This document shows positions 8,267-17,034 of a stretch of DNA of 64,000 nt, piece by piece (the stretch's first letter is position 1; every line of letters starts with the position of its first letter). The position numbers and the translations under genes are program-made. Origin of the DNA: Dehalobacterium sp040766325 (GTDB lineage: Bacteria; Bacillota; Dehalobacteriia; Dehalobacteriales; Dehalobacteriaceae); NCBI GenBank assembly GCA_040766325.1, contig JAXGQR010000001.1, positions 248,001 to 312,000 of the forward strand, written 5' to 3'. The notes beneath the pieces were generated by a model, which saw only the letters and a program-made list of their open reading frames with translations, was not told the origin of the DNA and made no database searches.

Positions 8267-9901
8267 ATGGATAAAGGAAGTATAAAATTTAAAATAAAAT
8301 TTTTGCTGATGTTTTTAATGGCGCTGTTTTTCCTCACAGGCTGCAGCGGAGAGCGTGAGGCAAAATCACCGGAACCGTCGGAGAATACGGTCTATCAGGA
8401 TAAGGGTGTGATTTATGAATACCTAAAAACCCCGATAACTACTATTGATCCGGCTTATGTGCAAAATGACAGTGAAATTATGATTGCCAAACTGATTTTT
8501 CAAGGACTGGTCAAGGAAAATCAAACAGGGGAAACAGTGCCCTGTATTGCCCGGGATTGGGAAGTTTCTCCCGATGGCTTGACCTATACCTTTTATTTAC
8601 ACAGAGGTGTGCTATTTCATAACGGTAAGGAAATTAAGGCTGATGATTTTAAGTTTTCCTGGGAGCGAGTTTTGCGTTTGCGGGCTCCCGCCTCTTATCT
8701 TTTTGCCAATATTCTGGGGGCAGATCGAGTTTTATCGGGAGAAGAAACTGTAGTGTCCGGGATTACAGCCCTAAATGATTACACTCTTCAAATCAGATTA
8801 AACCACAGGCATCATAATTTTATTAATCTCCTAACCCATCCGGCGGGGGCTGTTTTGGACCGCTATGAACTGGTGGAACAGGGCGTTAAATATGCCAAAG
8901 CAGGAAGCATCAAGGAACCTGCCTTAATTCCCAGCGGAGTAGGTCCCTTTCAGTTGATCGAGTGGCTCGATGGGCGCAGTCTGACCTTAGGCAAGAATAC
9001 TTCTTATTTTGGTGAAAAGCCTTCAATTTTTCGCCTGGAGTTTAATTATGCCGGGAAGATGAAGGATACTCTTTTGGAATTTTTAGCGGGGAATATTCAT
9101 ATCATACAGGATATCTCTCCAATTGATTTGACTCTTTTGCCTAAAACGGAGTCATTGCCGGCTTTGGTGGATCAACCCCTGCGTCAGTTTAGGTATGTAG
9201 GAATAAATGACCGCATCAAACCCTTTGATAATAAAGGAGTGCGGGATGCAGTGCTTTACAGTTTGAATGCTGAGGAAATCCTCCAAGCTGCCTTGAGCAA
9301 AGGGGGAGCTGTGATTGAGGGCACGGTGACAGATTATTGGTATGACCAGGAAGGACAGGATCAAGCACCGATTTCTTACAACAAAAGCTTAGCCTTACAG
9401 AGTCTGGCTCAGGCTGGATTTACGGACGGGGTAGAGGTGCCGGAGATTCCCCTTTATTGTGGTTCCACGGAAGAAGATCAAATTGTGGCCAAAAAAATTG
9501 TGGAGAATCTATCAGCAGTGGGGTTGAGAGCAAAGGTACATTATCTTTCCCAGAAAGATCTGCGCCAAGCGATCAAAGACGGACAGGTTGCTTTTTATAC
9601 CAGGAAATTTTCTCCCTATAGCAGCGAATTGGATGATTTTTTTCATGAAGAAATAGATTCCAGGTGGCAAAAATCTTTTGTTAATCCCGCCTGGGATCAG
9701 TTGCTGGACAGTGCCATGCAACAGGATCAGGCAGGCAGGTTCAGAATTTATCGCCAATTGGAGAAAGAATTAATGGGGCAGAGCAGGATCCGATATTTAT
9801 TTTCTTATCGTTCTTCCGTGGCAGTATCCCCGAAGGTGGATAATTTTCAGCTAGGTAGAGCGGATAATGTCTTATACGAAGAAATTCGCCTTAAACGGTG
9901 A
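8267..9901 (+). CDS. oligopeptide ABC transporter substrate-binding lipoprotein (SBP family 5)
   Basis: A 544-residue extracellular solute-binding protein, family 5 (OppA/DppA type). The N-terminus is a lipoprotein signal: basic start, hydrophobic stretch, lipobox LTGC with Cys near residue 26. Family features: TTIDPAYVQNDSE, IARDWEVSPDGLTYTFYL, FHNGKEIKADDFKFSWERV and GVGPFQLIEW. It would bind peptides or related ligands at the outer membrane face and hand them to an Opp-type permease. No permease or ATPase gene is adjacent, so it is an orphan receptor or serves a transporter elsewhere. Ligand unknown. Confidence 0.92.
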   Translation: MDKGSIKFKIKFLLMFLMALFFLTGCSGEREAKSPEPSENTVYQDKGVIYEYLKTPITTIDPAYVQNDSEIMIAKLIFQGLVKENQTGETVPCIARDWEVSPDGLTYTFYLHRGVLFHNGKEIKADDFKFSWERVLRLRAPASYLFANILGADRVLSGEETVVSGITALNDYTLQIRLNHRHHNFINLLTHPAGAVLDRYELVEQGVKYAKAGSIKEPALIPSGVGPFQLIEWLDGRSLTLGKNTSYFGEKPSIFRLEFNYAGKMKDTLLEFLAGNIHIIQDISPIDLTLLPKTESLPALVDQPLRQFRYVGINDRIKPFDNKGVRDAVLYSLNAEEILQAALSKGGAVIEGTVTDYWYDQEGQDQAPISYNKSLALQSLAQAGFTDGVEVPEIPLYCGSTEEDQIVAKKIVENLSAVGLRAKVHYLSQKDLRQAIKDGQVAFYTRKFSPYSSELDDFFHEEIDSRWQKSFVNPAWDQLLDSAMQQDQAGRFRIYRQLEKELMGQSRIRYLFSYRSSVAVSPKVDNFQLGRADNVLYEEIRLKR

Positions 9902-10023
9902 AAAGAGTCAGTTCGAAAAGGAAAAAATTTGGTTCAGAGAAACAGGGTCAAGCCGGCGCTATGAATAAATTGTTAGTCATCGGTGACATGCTATGGTAGA
10001 GATTCATCATGGGAGGAATAACC

Positions 10024-10914
10024 GTGATTGATTTTAAATACCATGTAACGGCGCTGGTGGCTGTTTTTTTGGCTTTAGGGATTGGCATGCTCATCGGCAG
10101 TCTTGCTTTAGGCAATGAATTTATCGGGAACCAGCAAGAAGCTTTAATTAATCGTTTGGAAGGGGATTTTCAGCAGCTGCGGATTCAAAATGGACTGACT
10201 AAAAGTGAATTGGCGGCTGCTTATCAAGAGGCAGAAACTTACCAGGCAATATGCCGCCAGATGATGCCGGCTTTGATTAAAAACAAATTAGAAAACTACC
10301 GAGTGGTAGTGGTTCAAACAAGTCAGAGTAAGCAAAATAACAATTTAAGTGATATTATTAGCCCTTTGGAAATCGCCGGAGCCCAGGTGGATGCAGTAAT
10401 TTCACTTGCCGATGATTTTGCTCTGACCCAGGTAAGCAGCACCTATACACAGTCTAAACTAGGTGAGGAAAAATCGATTATGGAATTATTGGGCGAGGCA
10501 ATTATCCTGGGGGATGAAAACGGGGTTTTAGCTGATTTGGCAGCGCAAAAGTTGATGACGATTTCCGGGGAGACAGGAAATTCTATTGATGCCGTGATCT
10601 TAGTAGGCGGCAGTGATCGGGAGTTGGACGCACAGGTCAAAAATCTGGATTTGATCCTGAGTGATTTTTTGACCCGGAAAGGTATATCGGTGATTGGGGT
10701 AGAGACAAGCACCGTTTGTCATTCATATATTCCTGATTATCAAAATCATCCCGGTAAACCCGCAGCAACTGTGGACAATATTGATCAAATCACGGGACAG
10801 ATTTCTTTGGTTTACTCCATATTAGGTGCTCAAGGTGATTTTGGGGTGAAGGAGACAGCCGATAGTCTCTTGCCGGATTTGATGCAGAATCAATTTTCTC
10901 CTTTTAAGCCTTAA
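10024..10914 (+). CDS. SteB/MctB-like protein (annotated 'copper transporter', DUF3186 family)
   Basis: A 296-residue membrane-anchored protein of the family often named copper transporter MctB (PF11382). It has one N-terminal membrane helix (FKYHVTALVAVFLALGIGMLIGSLALG), a coiled-coil stretch (about 40-80) and an extracytoplasmic C-terminal domain. In corynebacteria the relative SteB works with SteA in cell separation, and steA-like genes in Clostridia are commonly followed by this gene. Here the steA-like gene is at 33699, about 23 kb away. GTG 10024 (GGAGG upstream, MIDFKYHV as in homologues) is preferred over ATG 10009. A copper role is unproven. Confidence 0.8.
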   Translation: MIDFKYHVTALVAVFLALGIGMLIGSLALGNEFIGNQQEALINRLEGDFQQLRIQNGLTKSELAAAYQEAETYQAICRQMMPALIKNKLENYRVVVVQTSQSKQNNNLSDIISPLEIAGAQVDAVISLADDFALTQVSSTYTQSKLGEEKSIMELLGEAIILGDENGVLADLAAQKLMTISGETGNSIDAVILVGGSDRELDAQVKNLDLILSDFLTRKGISVIGVETSTVCHSYIPDYQNHPGKPAATVDNIDQITGQISLVYSILGAQGDFGVKETADSLLPDLMQNQFSPFKP

Positions 10915-10973
10915 GTTTTTATTTCTATTCTAAGGCTCAGTGACTAATTTGGGGAACTCAAGTGATTTTTTCG

Positions 10974-11002
10974 TTGACAAATCCAACAAACTATATTAGA
11001 AT
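10974..11002 (+). promoter_or_regulatory. sigma-A promoter of the serA T-box leader
   Basis: TTGACA at 10974-10979, a spacer of exactly 17 nt, then TAGAAT at 10997-11002. Transcription would begin near 11009, about 300 nt before serA, just ahead of the T-box leader. Confidence 0.8.
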
Positions 11003-11028
11003 ACAGTCTAATATAATTTTTTTAAATG

Positions 11029-11282
11029 CATTGAAAAAGAACAGTAAACAGTGGAAAGTTTTAGAGAGCCAACGGTTGGTGAGAGTTGGTACCGGAAACT
11101 GTTGAATCCACTTTGGAGCAGGCAGGGTAAACCTGTCCCGGTTTTGAACCGTTATCAGCAGTGAGATCATGTTTTATAAATCATTTTGATTTTAAGAACA
11201 TGATAAATCAAGGTGGCACCACGTGGGGAAAACTCCCGTCCTTGGGATATGGATATGATATTCCGGGACGGGATTTTTTGTT
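11029..11282 (+). ncRNA. T-box leader, serine (UCC) specifier, upstream of serA
   Basis: A tRNA-sensing T-box riboswitch. Stem I features are AGAGAGCC followed by GGTTGGTGAGAGTTGG, and the specifier loop GAATCCACTTTGGAGC, in which the codon after GAA is TCC (11107-11109), a serine codon. The conserved T-box bulge AGGTGGCACCACG is at 11211-11223. The terminator arm follows: TCCCGTCC (11234-11241) pairs with GGGACGGGA (11265-11273), then six T. Uncharged tRNA-Ser(GGA) would stabilise the antiterminator and switch serA on when serine is low. The specifier and the downstream gene agree. Confidence 0.92.
11234..11279 (+). terminator. T-box-controlled intrinsic terminator
   Basis: GC-rich arms TCCCGTCC and GGGACGGGA enclosing about 23 nt, followed by TTTTTT. 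It is mutually exclusive with pairing of the T-box bulge, so it is the regulated attenuator of serA. Confidence 0.85.
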
Positions 11283-11311
11283 TAAAAGGCGATTATAGGA
11301 GGGGTTTGTTT

Positions 11312-12892
11312 ATGAAGGTATTAGTTGCAGAGAAAATTGCTCAGGAAGGAATCGATGTACTGTTACAGGGTGGTCTGAGTGTTGATATACAATTAAATTT
11401 AACCCGGGAACAGCTCTTGGAGATCATCCCTGAATACGATGCGATTGTGGTTCGAAGTGTGACCAAAATTAATGAAGAATTTTATGAGCATGCTACTAAC
11501 CTTAAGGTGGTGGGTCGTGCCGGTACCGGCGTTGATAATATCGAAATGGATGGCGCCACTAAAAGAGGGATTATTGTCGTAAATACACCAGCCGCCAATA
11601 ATGTTTCTGCTGCAGAGCATACTATAGGACTTCTTTTGGCTTCTATCCGCAATATCACGCGGGGAAATCAACGTATTAAGGAGCGGGCTTGGTCTCGGGA
11701 CGGTCTAAAAGGAGTAGAGTTACAAGGAAAAGTTCTAGGTATTGTCGGTTTAGGCAGAATCGGTTCCCTGGTTGCTACACGACTCCAAGCCTTTGGCATG
11801 AAATTAATTGGTTATGACCCATACATAACAGATGCTCGATTTGAAAAATTCGGCGTGGAGCGCAAAGAAACATTAGCTGAGTTAATGCAAGAATCAGACT
11901 TTATCACCGTTCATACACCTAAGACCGAAGAAACATTTGGGATGATCGGAGATGAACAATTTAAACTGGCAAAAAAAGGCTTACGAGTTGTGAACTGTGC
12001 TCGAGGCGGGATAATTAACGAAGAAGCATTGGATCGGGCGATCCATGAAGGGATTGTAGCTAGTGCCGGGATTGACGTGCTGGTGAATGAACCTAATACC
12101 ACCTCACCACTTCTGGATTTGGAAAATGTGGTTTTGACACCGCATCTGGGAGCAGATACAGAAGAAGCTCAGTATAATGTGGGTACCATGGTAGCTCATG
12201 AAGTCGTTCAAGCCTTAAACGGAGAAATGGTACCTAATGCTGTTAACCTGCCTACCCTTCATGCCAGTGAACTTAATGCGATCAGTGCATATCTAAAACT
12301 AGGGGAAATCCTGGGTAAGATTTATCATCAGTTGGAAAAGGACCCTGTGGAAAAGATTGAAATTATCTATAGCGGGGAAATTGCGAAACTGGAAACCTCT
12401 GTCATTACCTTGTCTGTTTTGAAAGGATTATTTGAGACTATTTTGAAAGAACGGGTCAACTATGTAAATGCTAAAGTAATTGCAGATAACCGTGGCGTGG
12501 ATGTCGTGGAAAGCAAAGAAACCAGTCAGGAAAAATATTTTAATCTCATTAAATTAATTATTACATCTAAAGAAAAAACCTTTACCATTTCCGGTACAGT
12601 ATTTGGCAAGGACGAAATCAGAGTGGTGGAAGTAGACGGCTATGAATTTGATTTGGCACCGAGTCCTTATATGCTGGCCGTCATGAATTTGGATAAACCG
12701 GGCATGATTGGGCAAATCGGCACTCTCTTAGGGGTGAACAAAATAAATATCGCTACCATGCAAGTAAGCAGAAAGAAAGATAACGAATGGGCGATGATGT
12801 TTTTATCCGTTGATTCTGAAGTACCTAAGGAATCCCTGAAGCTGATTAACGGTTTGGATGGGATGGCAAATGCTCAAGCAATTAAACTATAA
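11312..12892 (+). CDS. serA: D-3-phosphoglycerate dehydrogenase
   Basis: SerA, 526 residues, oxidises 3-phosphoglycerate to 3-phosphohydroxypyruvate with NAD+, the first step of serine synthesis. It is the long form: substrate domain, NAD domain with GIVGLGRIGSLVATRL (about 143-158), active-site region NCARGGIINEEAL and the LTPHLGADTEEAQ histidine, an intervening domain, then a C-terminal ACT domain (about 455-526, VMNLDKPGMIGQIGTLLG) for serine feedback. ATG 11312 has AGGAGGGG upstream; an in-frame start at 11213 would lie inside the T-box and is rejected. Expression should depend on serine tRNA charging. No serC or serB adjoins. Confidence 0.97.
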   Translation: MKVLVAEKIAQEGIDVLLQGGLSVDIQLNLTREQLLEIIPEYDAIVVRSVTKINEEFYEHATNLKVVGRAGTGVDNIEMDGATKRGIIVVNTPAANNVSAAEHTIGLLLASIRNITRGNQRIKERAWSRDGLKGVELQGKVLGIVGLGRIGSLVATRLQAFGMKLIGYDPYITDARFEKFGVERKETLAELMQESDFITVHTPKTEETFGMIGDEQFKLAKKGLRVVNCARGGIINEEALDRAIHEGIVASAGIDVLVNEPNTTSPLLDLENVVLTPHLGADTEEAQYNVGTMVAHEVVQALNGEMVPNAVNLPTLHASELNAISAYLKLGEILGKIYHQLEKDPVEKIEIIYSGEIAKLETSVITLSVLKGLFETILKERVNYVNAKVIADNRGVDVVESKETSQEKYFNLIKLIITSKEKTFTISGTVFGKDEIRVVEVDGYEFDLAPSPYMLAVMNLDKPGMIGQIGTLLGVNKINIATMQVSRKKDNEWAMMFLSVDSEVPKESLKLINGLDGMANAQAIKL

Positions 12893-12981
12893 GGTTAAGG
12901 GTTTAATGTATGATCCCCCCTTATTGCTATTAAGCTGTGTAGCCAATTATTAAAAAATAATGTATAATAAGTAGGCAATAT

Positions 12982-13040
12982 TTCCCCCATGGGATTAATA
13001 CCCATGGATAAAGGGAACAAATGATGCGAGGAGCATCGCG
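12982..13040 (+). promoter_or_regulatory. two hairpins in the tatA leader
   Basis: The region before tatA has a near-perfect palindrome, CCATGGG (12987-12993) and CCCATGG (13001-13007) with a 7-nt AT loop, then a second small stem-loop in ATGCGAGGAGCAT. A TATAAT at 12963-12968 lies just upstream without a good -35. The hairpins would form in the 5' leader; no known riboswitch class is recognised. Confidence 0.4.
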
Positions 13041-13072
13041 CAGGTTAAGCAATGATAGGGAGGGTACTAAAT

Positions 13073-13276
13073 ATGCCATCAATCGGATTTCCGGAATTAA
13101 TATTAATATTAGTAATTGCTTTAATTGTTTTTGGACCGGGCAAATTGCCCGAAGTAGGTGCATCTTTGGGCAGGGCACTAAATGAGTTTAGAAATGCTTC
13201 CCGGGAATTGACTTCAGGTAATAACGCATCGGAACAAGAGAAAGATCCTAAAAATGAGGATCAGGCAAAAGAATAG
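13073..13276 (+). CDS. tatA: Sec-independent translocase protein TatA
   Basis: TatA/E family subunit of the twin-arginine protein exporter, 67 residues. The N-terminal helix (GFPELILILVIALIVFGPGKLPEVG) contains the family FGPGKLPE hinge and is followed by an amphipathic helix (SLGRALNEFRNASREL) and a charged tail. It would oligomerise in the membrane to form the export pore with TatC, which is not in this window. ATG 13073 follows GGGAGGG and gives MPSIGFPE; the upstream ATG at 13052 lacks a ribosome site. A terminator follows at 13292. Confidence 0.93.
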   Translation: MPSIGFPELILILVIALIVFGPGKLPEVGASLGRALNEFRNASRELTSGNNASEQEKDPKNEDQAKE

Positions 13277-13291
13277 ATTATTTTTATATTC

Positions 13292-13327
13292 AAGCCTTTG
13301 TAGTATCCTTACTACAAGGCTTTTTGT
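13292..13327 (+). terminator. terminator after tatA
   Basis: AAGCCTTTGTAGTA / TACTACAAGGCTT stem with one bulged base and a short loop, followed by TTTTTGTTT. Confidence 0.85.
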
Positions 13328-13451
13328 TTAATAAAAAAGCTTTTGGATAAAATATGGGAAAACTGTTTTTAAAAAATAATACATTCTGGAACATAGCCGA
13401 TTCATTTTTCGTCTTTAGATAAGTAAGACAAACAATATATTAATAGGAGAC

Positions 13452-16013
13452 ATGATGATGCCGAGATTGAAACGCAAAAAATGCATACCAAATAAGTTTT
13501 TTTCCTCTGTGATCCTACTTTTGTGTTTAACCTTTCTGAGCAGTGTTGCTTTAGCAAAAGGCGCACTTACCCCTGTTTCTGAAGAAACCATTACCAGAGG
13601 TGCTGTGCTCCAAGAATATGCGGTAAAAACTGCTCAGGGTACTGCAAAAGTATTTGTGACCCAAATTAATATCCAGGATCCTTACATAAAAATGGATGTC
13701 GTTTACGGCATTGATGGTAAGTTGGGAAAAAATCAGAATGTTGTTAAAATGGCTCAGGAAAACAAGGCTATTGCCGCTATCAATGGTGACTTTTTTGATT
13801 TGGCTACAGGCAGTCTTTTTGGCCCTATTCTTAAAGAAGGTAAATGGATTACTACGCCAACCACTACTATTGACGGCTTAAGTGGATTTGCGATGACGGA
13901 AGCTGGACAGCCCAGGATTCATCCTTTTTCTTTTCAAGGTTTCTTGAAAGCCGAAAACGGTGCATCATTTCCGGTAGCATCCATCAATAAAACTTTTTCT
14001 TGCGCGGATAAAATAAATATTTTCACCACTGATTGGGATGTTTCTACCTTACCGGGGGAATCTTTAGGATCTTTTATCTATGTCATTGTGCAGGATGATG
14101 AAGTAGTTGATATCTTATTCAATGAAAAACCAAAAAGAATTGCTCGTGATAGTTATGTAATCTTAGGTCATGGTTTAGGAGCTAATTTCATCCTTAATAA
14201 TTTTTATGTGGGTGGAGAAGTGGAGTTTGATTTCTCTGTTGACCAGGGGGATAACTGGCAATTTGTCATAGGTGCTCATACGCCTTTGGTATCAAACGGG
14301 GCCTGTGCTCAATTGACCAGAGATATCCCCGGTTCACGAGCTCGTACTGCAGTTGGGTTTTCTCGTGATGAGAAATACGTATTTTGGATTGGTGTCGAGA
14401 AAAGCAGCACCAGTGCCGGGATGACTCTAAAGGAGTTGGCGGATTTTATGGTGCAATTAGGAGTCTATCAGGGTGTTAATCTTGATGGAGGCGGGTCCAC
14501 CACGGTGTTGAGCAGGTCTCCGGGAGATCTTACCCCATCCCTTAAGAATATCCCGGAACAGGGCAATTTAAGAAATGTCCCCAACGGATTAGCTCTATAT
14601 TCCACTGCGCCTCAGGGAGCTTTAAAGGATTTTGTGATTGATCGCCCATCCTTTTTATTAATGAAGGAAAAGGCTGAATTGAGTTTGAAAGCAATTGATG
14701 AATACGATAATCCTCTTAAAACTGAAGAGGTTCAGGTGACCTGGCAGTCAAAAAATGACAAGGCCGTCATGCAGGGCAATCAGGTAGAAGGACTTAAAGT
14801 AGGTACTGCGGTAATTGAGGTTCAAGCTAACCAAGTCAATCAACATTTTAATCTAGAAATAATCGGACGGGACAAAATTCAGGAAATTGGATTTAATGTA
14901 GATTCTTTGCTACTCAATCCGGGACAGAACGTAAGCGTAATTCCGACGATCACAATGAAAAACGGCATAAGAAGGGAAGTTGACCCCTCCTTGTTATCGT
15001 GGGAATGGATTGGTGTGACAGGTGAAAAATACGGACCTGGTGGACTGCGGGCAGGAGTGATACCAGGAAGAGGCTGGCTGGTTGGTACATATGACCGTTT
15101 TAGTAAAATGATACCGGTGCAGATCGGAACAAGTAATCAAATGCTTATGGATTTTGAAAATCAACCCATAATCAGCTTTTCAGGCACACCGGCAGAGGTT
15201 ACGGGGAATTTTGTTTTAAATAGTACCGAGAAGAAATCAGGACAATACAGCGGGGCATTAACCTATGATTTTTCCCAAGCAGATGCAGAGGTGCAGGCTG
15301 CGTATGGTCAGTTTGGTGCCCAAGGCCAAGGTCTTCCTTTCGTCGGTACTGCCAATGGCATGAGCCTTTGGGTCTATGGTGATGATAACAATTATTGGTT
15401 GCGGGCGGAAATTATTAATCAAAATGGAGAAACTAGTTATCTGACATTGGCTGACAAAGTGAATTGGTCCGGATGGAAGGAAATTAACCTTGATTTTCCT
15501 CAAGCGATGGAAAATCCCGTGTTGAAAAGAGTTTATGTGGTAAATTTAAAAAATTCCACCGGACATGATTCGGCAGAGGGGACGATCCTTTTTGATCAAA
15601 TCACCTACAAAACAGCCTCTCCTGGTGATGTGATAAATCAGGATATTAAATTAAAATTGTTTGTCGCTCAAAAAAGAATGCTGGTTATTGATCGGGAACA
15701 ATCGATTGATCAGGGGCCTATTGTGGAGAACGGACGCAGTTATATACCCGCCCGTTTCATCATCGAAGCCTTGGGAGGACAGGTTGATTGGATAGCTGAT
15801 GAGAAAAAAGTAAGAATTCTCTTCCCAAAGGATATGATTGATCTTTGGGTCAATGATAAAGAACACACCATCGTCAATGGTAAGAGCCAACCGGCCGATA
15901 CGGCGCCGATTATCAGAAATAGCCGGACATTGATTCCGGTACGCATGGTGACGGAAAACTTAGGATATCGGGTGGATTGGTTAAAAGGTGAAATCACCAT
16001 CATAAAAAAATAA
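13452..16013 (+). CDS. exported phosphodiester glycosidase family protein with copper-amine-oxidase-N-like repeats
   Basis: An 853-residue exported protein. A signal peptide (hydrophobic stretch about residues 17-33, ending SSVALAKG) precedes a phosphodiester glycosidase (NAGPA/DUF2233) domain of about 350 residues, with AINGDFFDLATGSLFG, SRARTAVGFSRD and GVNLDGGGSTT. A middle region has Ig-like and jelly-roll-like segments. The C-terminal ~115 residues resemble the copper amine oxidase N-terminal domain found in clostridial surface proteins (GRSYIPARFIIEALGG and SRTLIPVRMVTENLGY). It probably acts on cell-surface polymers; substrate unknown. Three ATG codons lie at 13452, 13455 and 13458, and ribosome-site spacing favours the third. 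Confidence 0.85.
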   Translation: MMMPRLKRKKCIPNKFFSSVILLLCLTFLSSVALAKGALTPVSEETITRGAVLQEYAVKTAQGTAKVFVTQINIQDPYIKMDVVYGIDGKLGKNQNVVKMAQENKAIAAINGDFFDLATGSLFGPILKEGKWITTPTTTIDGLSGFAMTEAGQPRIHPFSFQGFLKAENGASFPVASINKTFSCADKINIFTTDWDVSTLPGESLGSFIYVIVQDDEVVDILFNEKPKRIARDSYVILGHGLGANFILNNFYVGGEVEFDFSVDQGDNWQFVIGAHTPLVSNGACAQLTRDIPGSRARTAVGFSRDEKYVFWIGVEKSSTSAGMTLKELADFMVQLGVYQGVNLDGGGSTTVLSRSPGDLTPSLKNIPEQGNLRNVPNGLALYSTAPQGALKDFVIDRPSFLLMKEKAELSLKAIDEYDNPLKTEEVQVTWQSKNDKAVMQGNQVEGLKVGTAVIEVQANQVNQHFNLEIIGRDKIQEIGFNVDSLLLNPGQNVSVIPTITMKNGIRREVDPSLLSWEWIGVTGEKYGPGGLRAGVIPGRGWLVGTYDRFSKMIPVQIGTSNQMLMDFENQPIISFSGTPAEVTGNFVLNSTEKKSGQYSGALTYDFSQADAEVQAAYGQFGAQGQGLPFVGTANGMSLWVYGDDNNYWLRAEIINQNGETSYLTLADKVNWSGWKEINLDFPQAMENPVLKRVYVVNLKNSTGHDSAEGTILFDQITYKTASPGDVINQDIKLKLFVAQKRMLVIDREQSIDQGPIVENGRSYIPARFIIEALGGQVDWIADEKKVRILFPKDMIDLWVNDKEHTIVNGKSQPADTAPIIRNSRTLIPVRMVTENLGYRVDWLKGEITIIKK

Positions 16014-16061
16014 GGGGGAAATTTAAGCAGCATAAGAATTTTTCCCATCATAAAGATTAAA

Positions 16062-16093
16062 AACAAGTGGCAGAATATTTCTGCCACTTGTTT
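16062..16093. terminator. bidirectional terminator between convergent genes
   Basis: AACAAGTGGCAGA / TCTGCCACTTGTT stem with a small AT loop and T or A runs on both sides. It serves both the glycosidase gene and the convergent lipoprotein gene. Confidence 0.88.
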
Positions 16094-16098
16094 TATTG

Positions 16099-16770
16099 CT
16101 ACTGTTCTTTGATTTCGTATTCTTCCAAAGTGGATGTAACCTCAAAGCCTTCTGAGGAAAATTCTCTCTTGATGAGACCAACGCCCGCTTTATAATATTC
16201 ATACATGGTAGAATCAGGGAAAATTATTTCAACCTTTACCAGTTGCTCAAATGCACCGGCTGGAGTTTCAAGGGCAGCATTGAGATCGATGATTTCCCGA
16301 GTACTGTCTTTAGTTTCCCATTTTGTGCCTATTTCTAAAGGAGTTTTCAAAATAATCAAATCATCGTTGGATTTTGCGTCTAAAAAGTTTTCATTTTCAT
16401 AAGACTCGGCCTGGGAAAATACTACGGTAATCGTATCCTCTGTGGTTTCAAATACCATGGCACTGACGGTTCCGCCATTATCTTCTTTGATTTGAGCTCT
16501 GTTTCCTTGAGCAAAGACTGCTTCTCTGGTAAAAGTGGCGTATTCATTGCCCTCGCCCAGATAGTGCCAGGTGTTACCTACCGTGAGGGGGAGATAGTCG
16601 GCTAGAGCTAATGGATCACTGGGAGTAGGGTTTTCTGTATCACCCGGTTCTTCTTGCCCAGGGGGTTCATTAGGTTCCGGACTTGGTTCTTTACCTCCGC
16701 TGCATCCGGAGACAATCATGGCCAAGATCAGTACCATGAGTAAAGTGATTTTTAGAAAAATTTTCTTCAA
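16099..16770 (-). CDS. putative lipoprotein, function unknown
   Basis: A 223-residue predicted lipoprotein of no recognised family. It has a basic N-terminus, a hydrophobic segment and a lipobox VSGC, then a Pro/Glu-rich linker (about residues 27-50) and a beta-rich domain beginning ADYLPLTVGNTWHYLGEG. That phrase recurs in uncharacterised clostridial lipoproteins. TTG 16770 is taken as start because GGAGG lies about 8 nt upstream and the product then begins directly with a signal peptide; the GTG at 16824 adds 18 residues unlike a signal. It converges on the exported glycosidase with a shared terminator. Surface-anchored, role unknown. Confidence 0.75.
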   Translation of the reverse strand: MKKIFLKITLLMVLILAMIVSGCSGGKEPSPEPNEPPGQEEPGDTENPTPSDPLALADYLPLTVGNTWHYLGEGNEYATFTREAVFAQGNRAQIKEDNGGTVSAMVFETTEDTITVVFSQAESYENENFLDAKSNDDLIILKTPLEIGTKWETKDSTREIIDLNAALETPAGAFEQLVKVEIIFPDSTMYEYYKAGVGLIKREFSSEGFEVTSTLEEYEIKEQ

Positions 16771-17034
16771 ATCTTTTCCTCCTTTCTCCTTTTTATTATA
16801 TCCTAGGTAGCAAGTTTTAACCACATAATACCCAGGGAAAGGGAAAGAAATAACGGGATATATTTTTTTGGCATCAGATTTTTTACTTTATCCGATGGAT
16901 AAAAAAAGTTATAAATAAAAATTATCTATCAAAACAAGTTTAGAATAAATAAATTTAATTGGTAAGGGGGAAAAGGGAAATCTATAATATACTTAAAGAA
17001 TGTGAGTAGAAAAATTTATCTGGAGGTAAAGTTA

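Noticed and set aside
9961..9999. 12-residue ORF just upstream of the SteB-like gene
   Set aside because: No ribosome site, no family and very short; could be a gene remnant or chance.
11213..11311. N-terminal extension of serA starting inside the leader
   Set aside because: It translates the T-box bulge and terminator. The family start MKVLVAEK at 11312 has AGGAGGGG.
15740..16087. 115-residue minus-strand ORF over the glycosidase C-terminus
   Set aside because: Antisense shadow; runs through the shared terminator.
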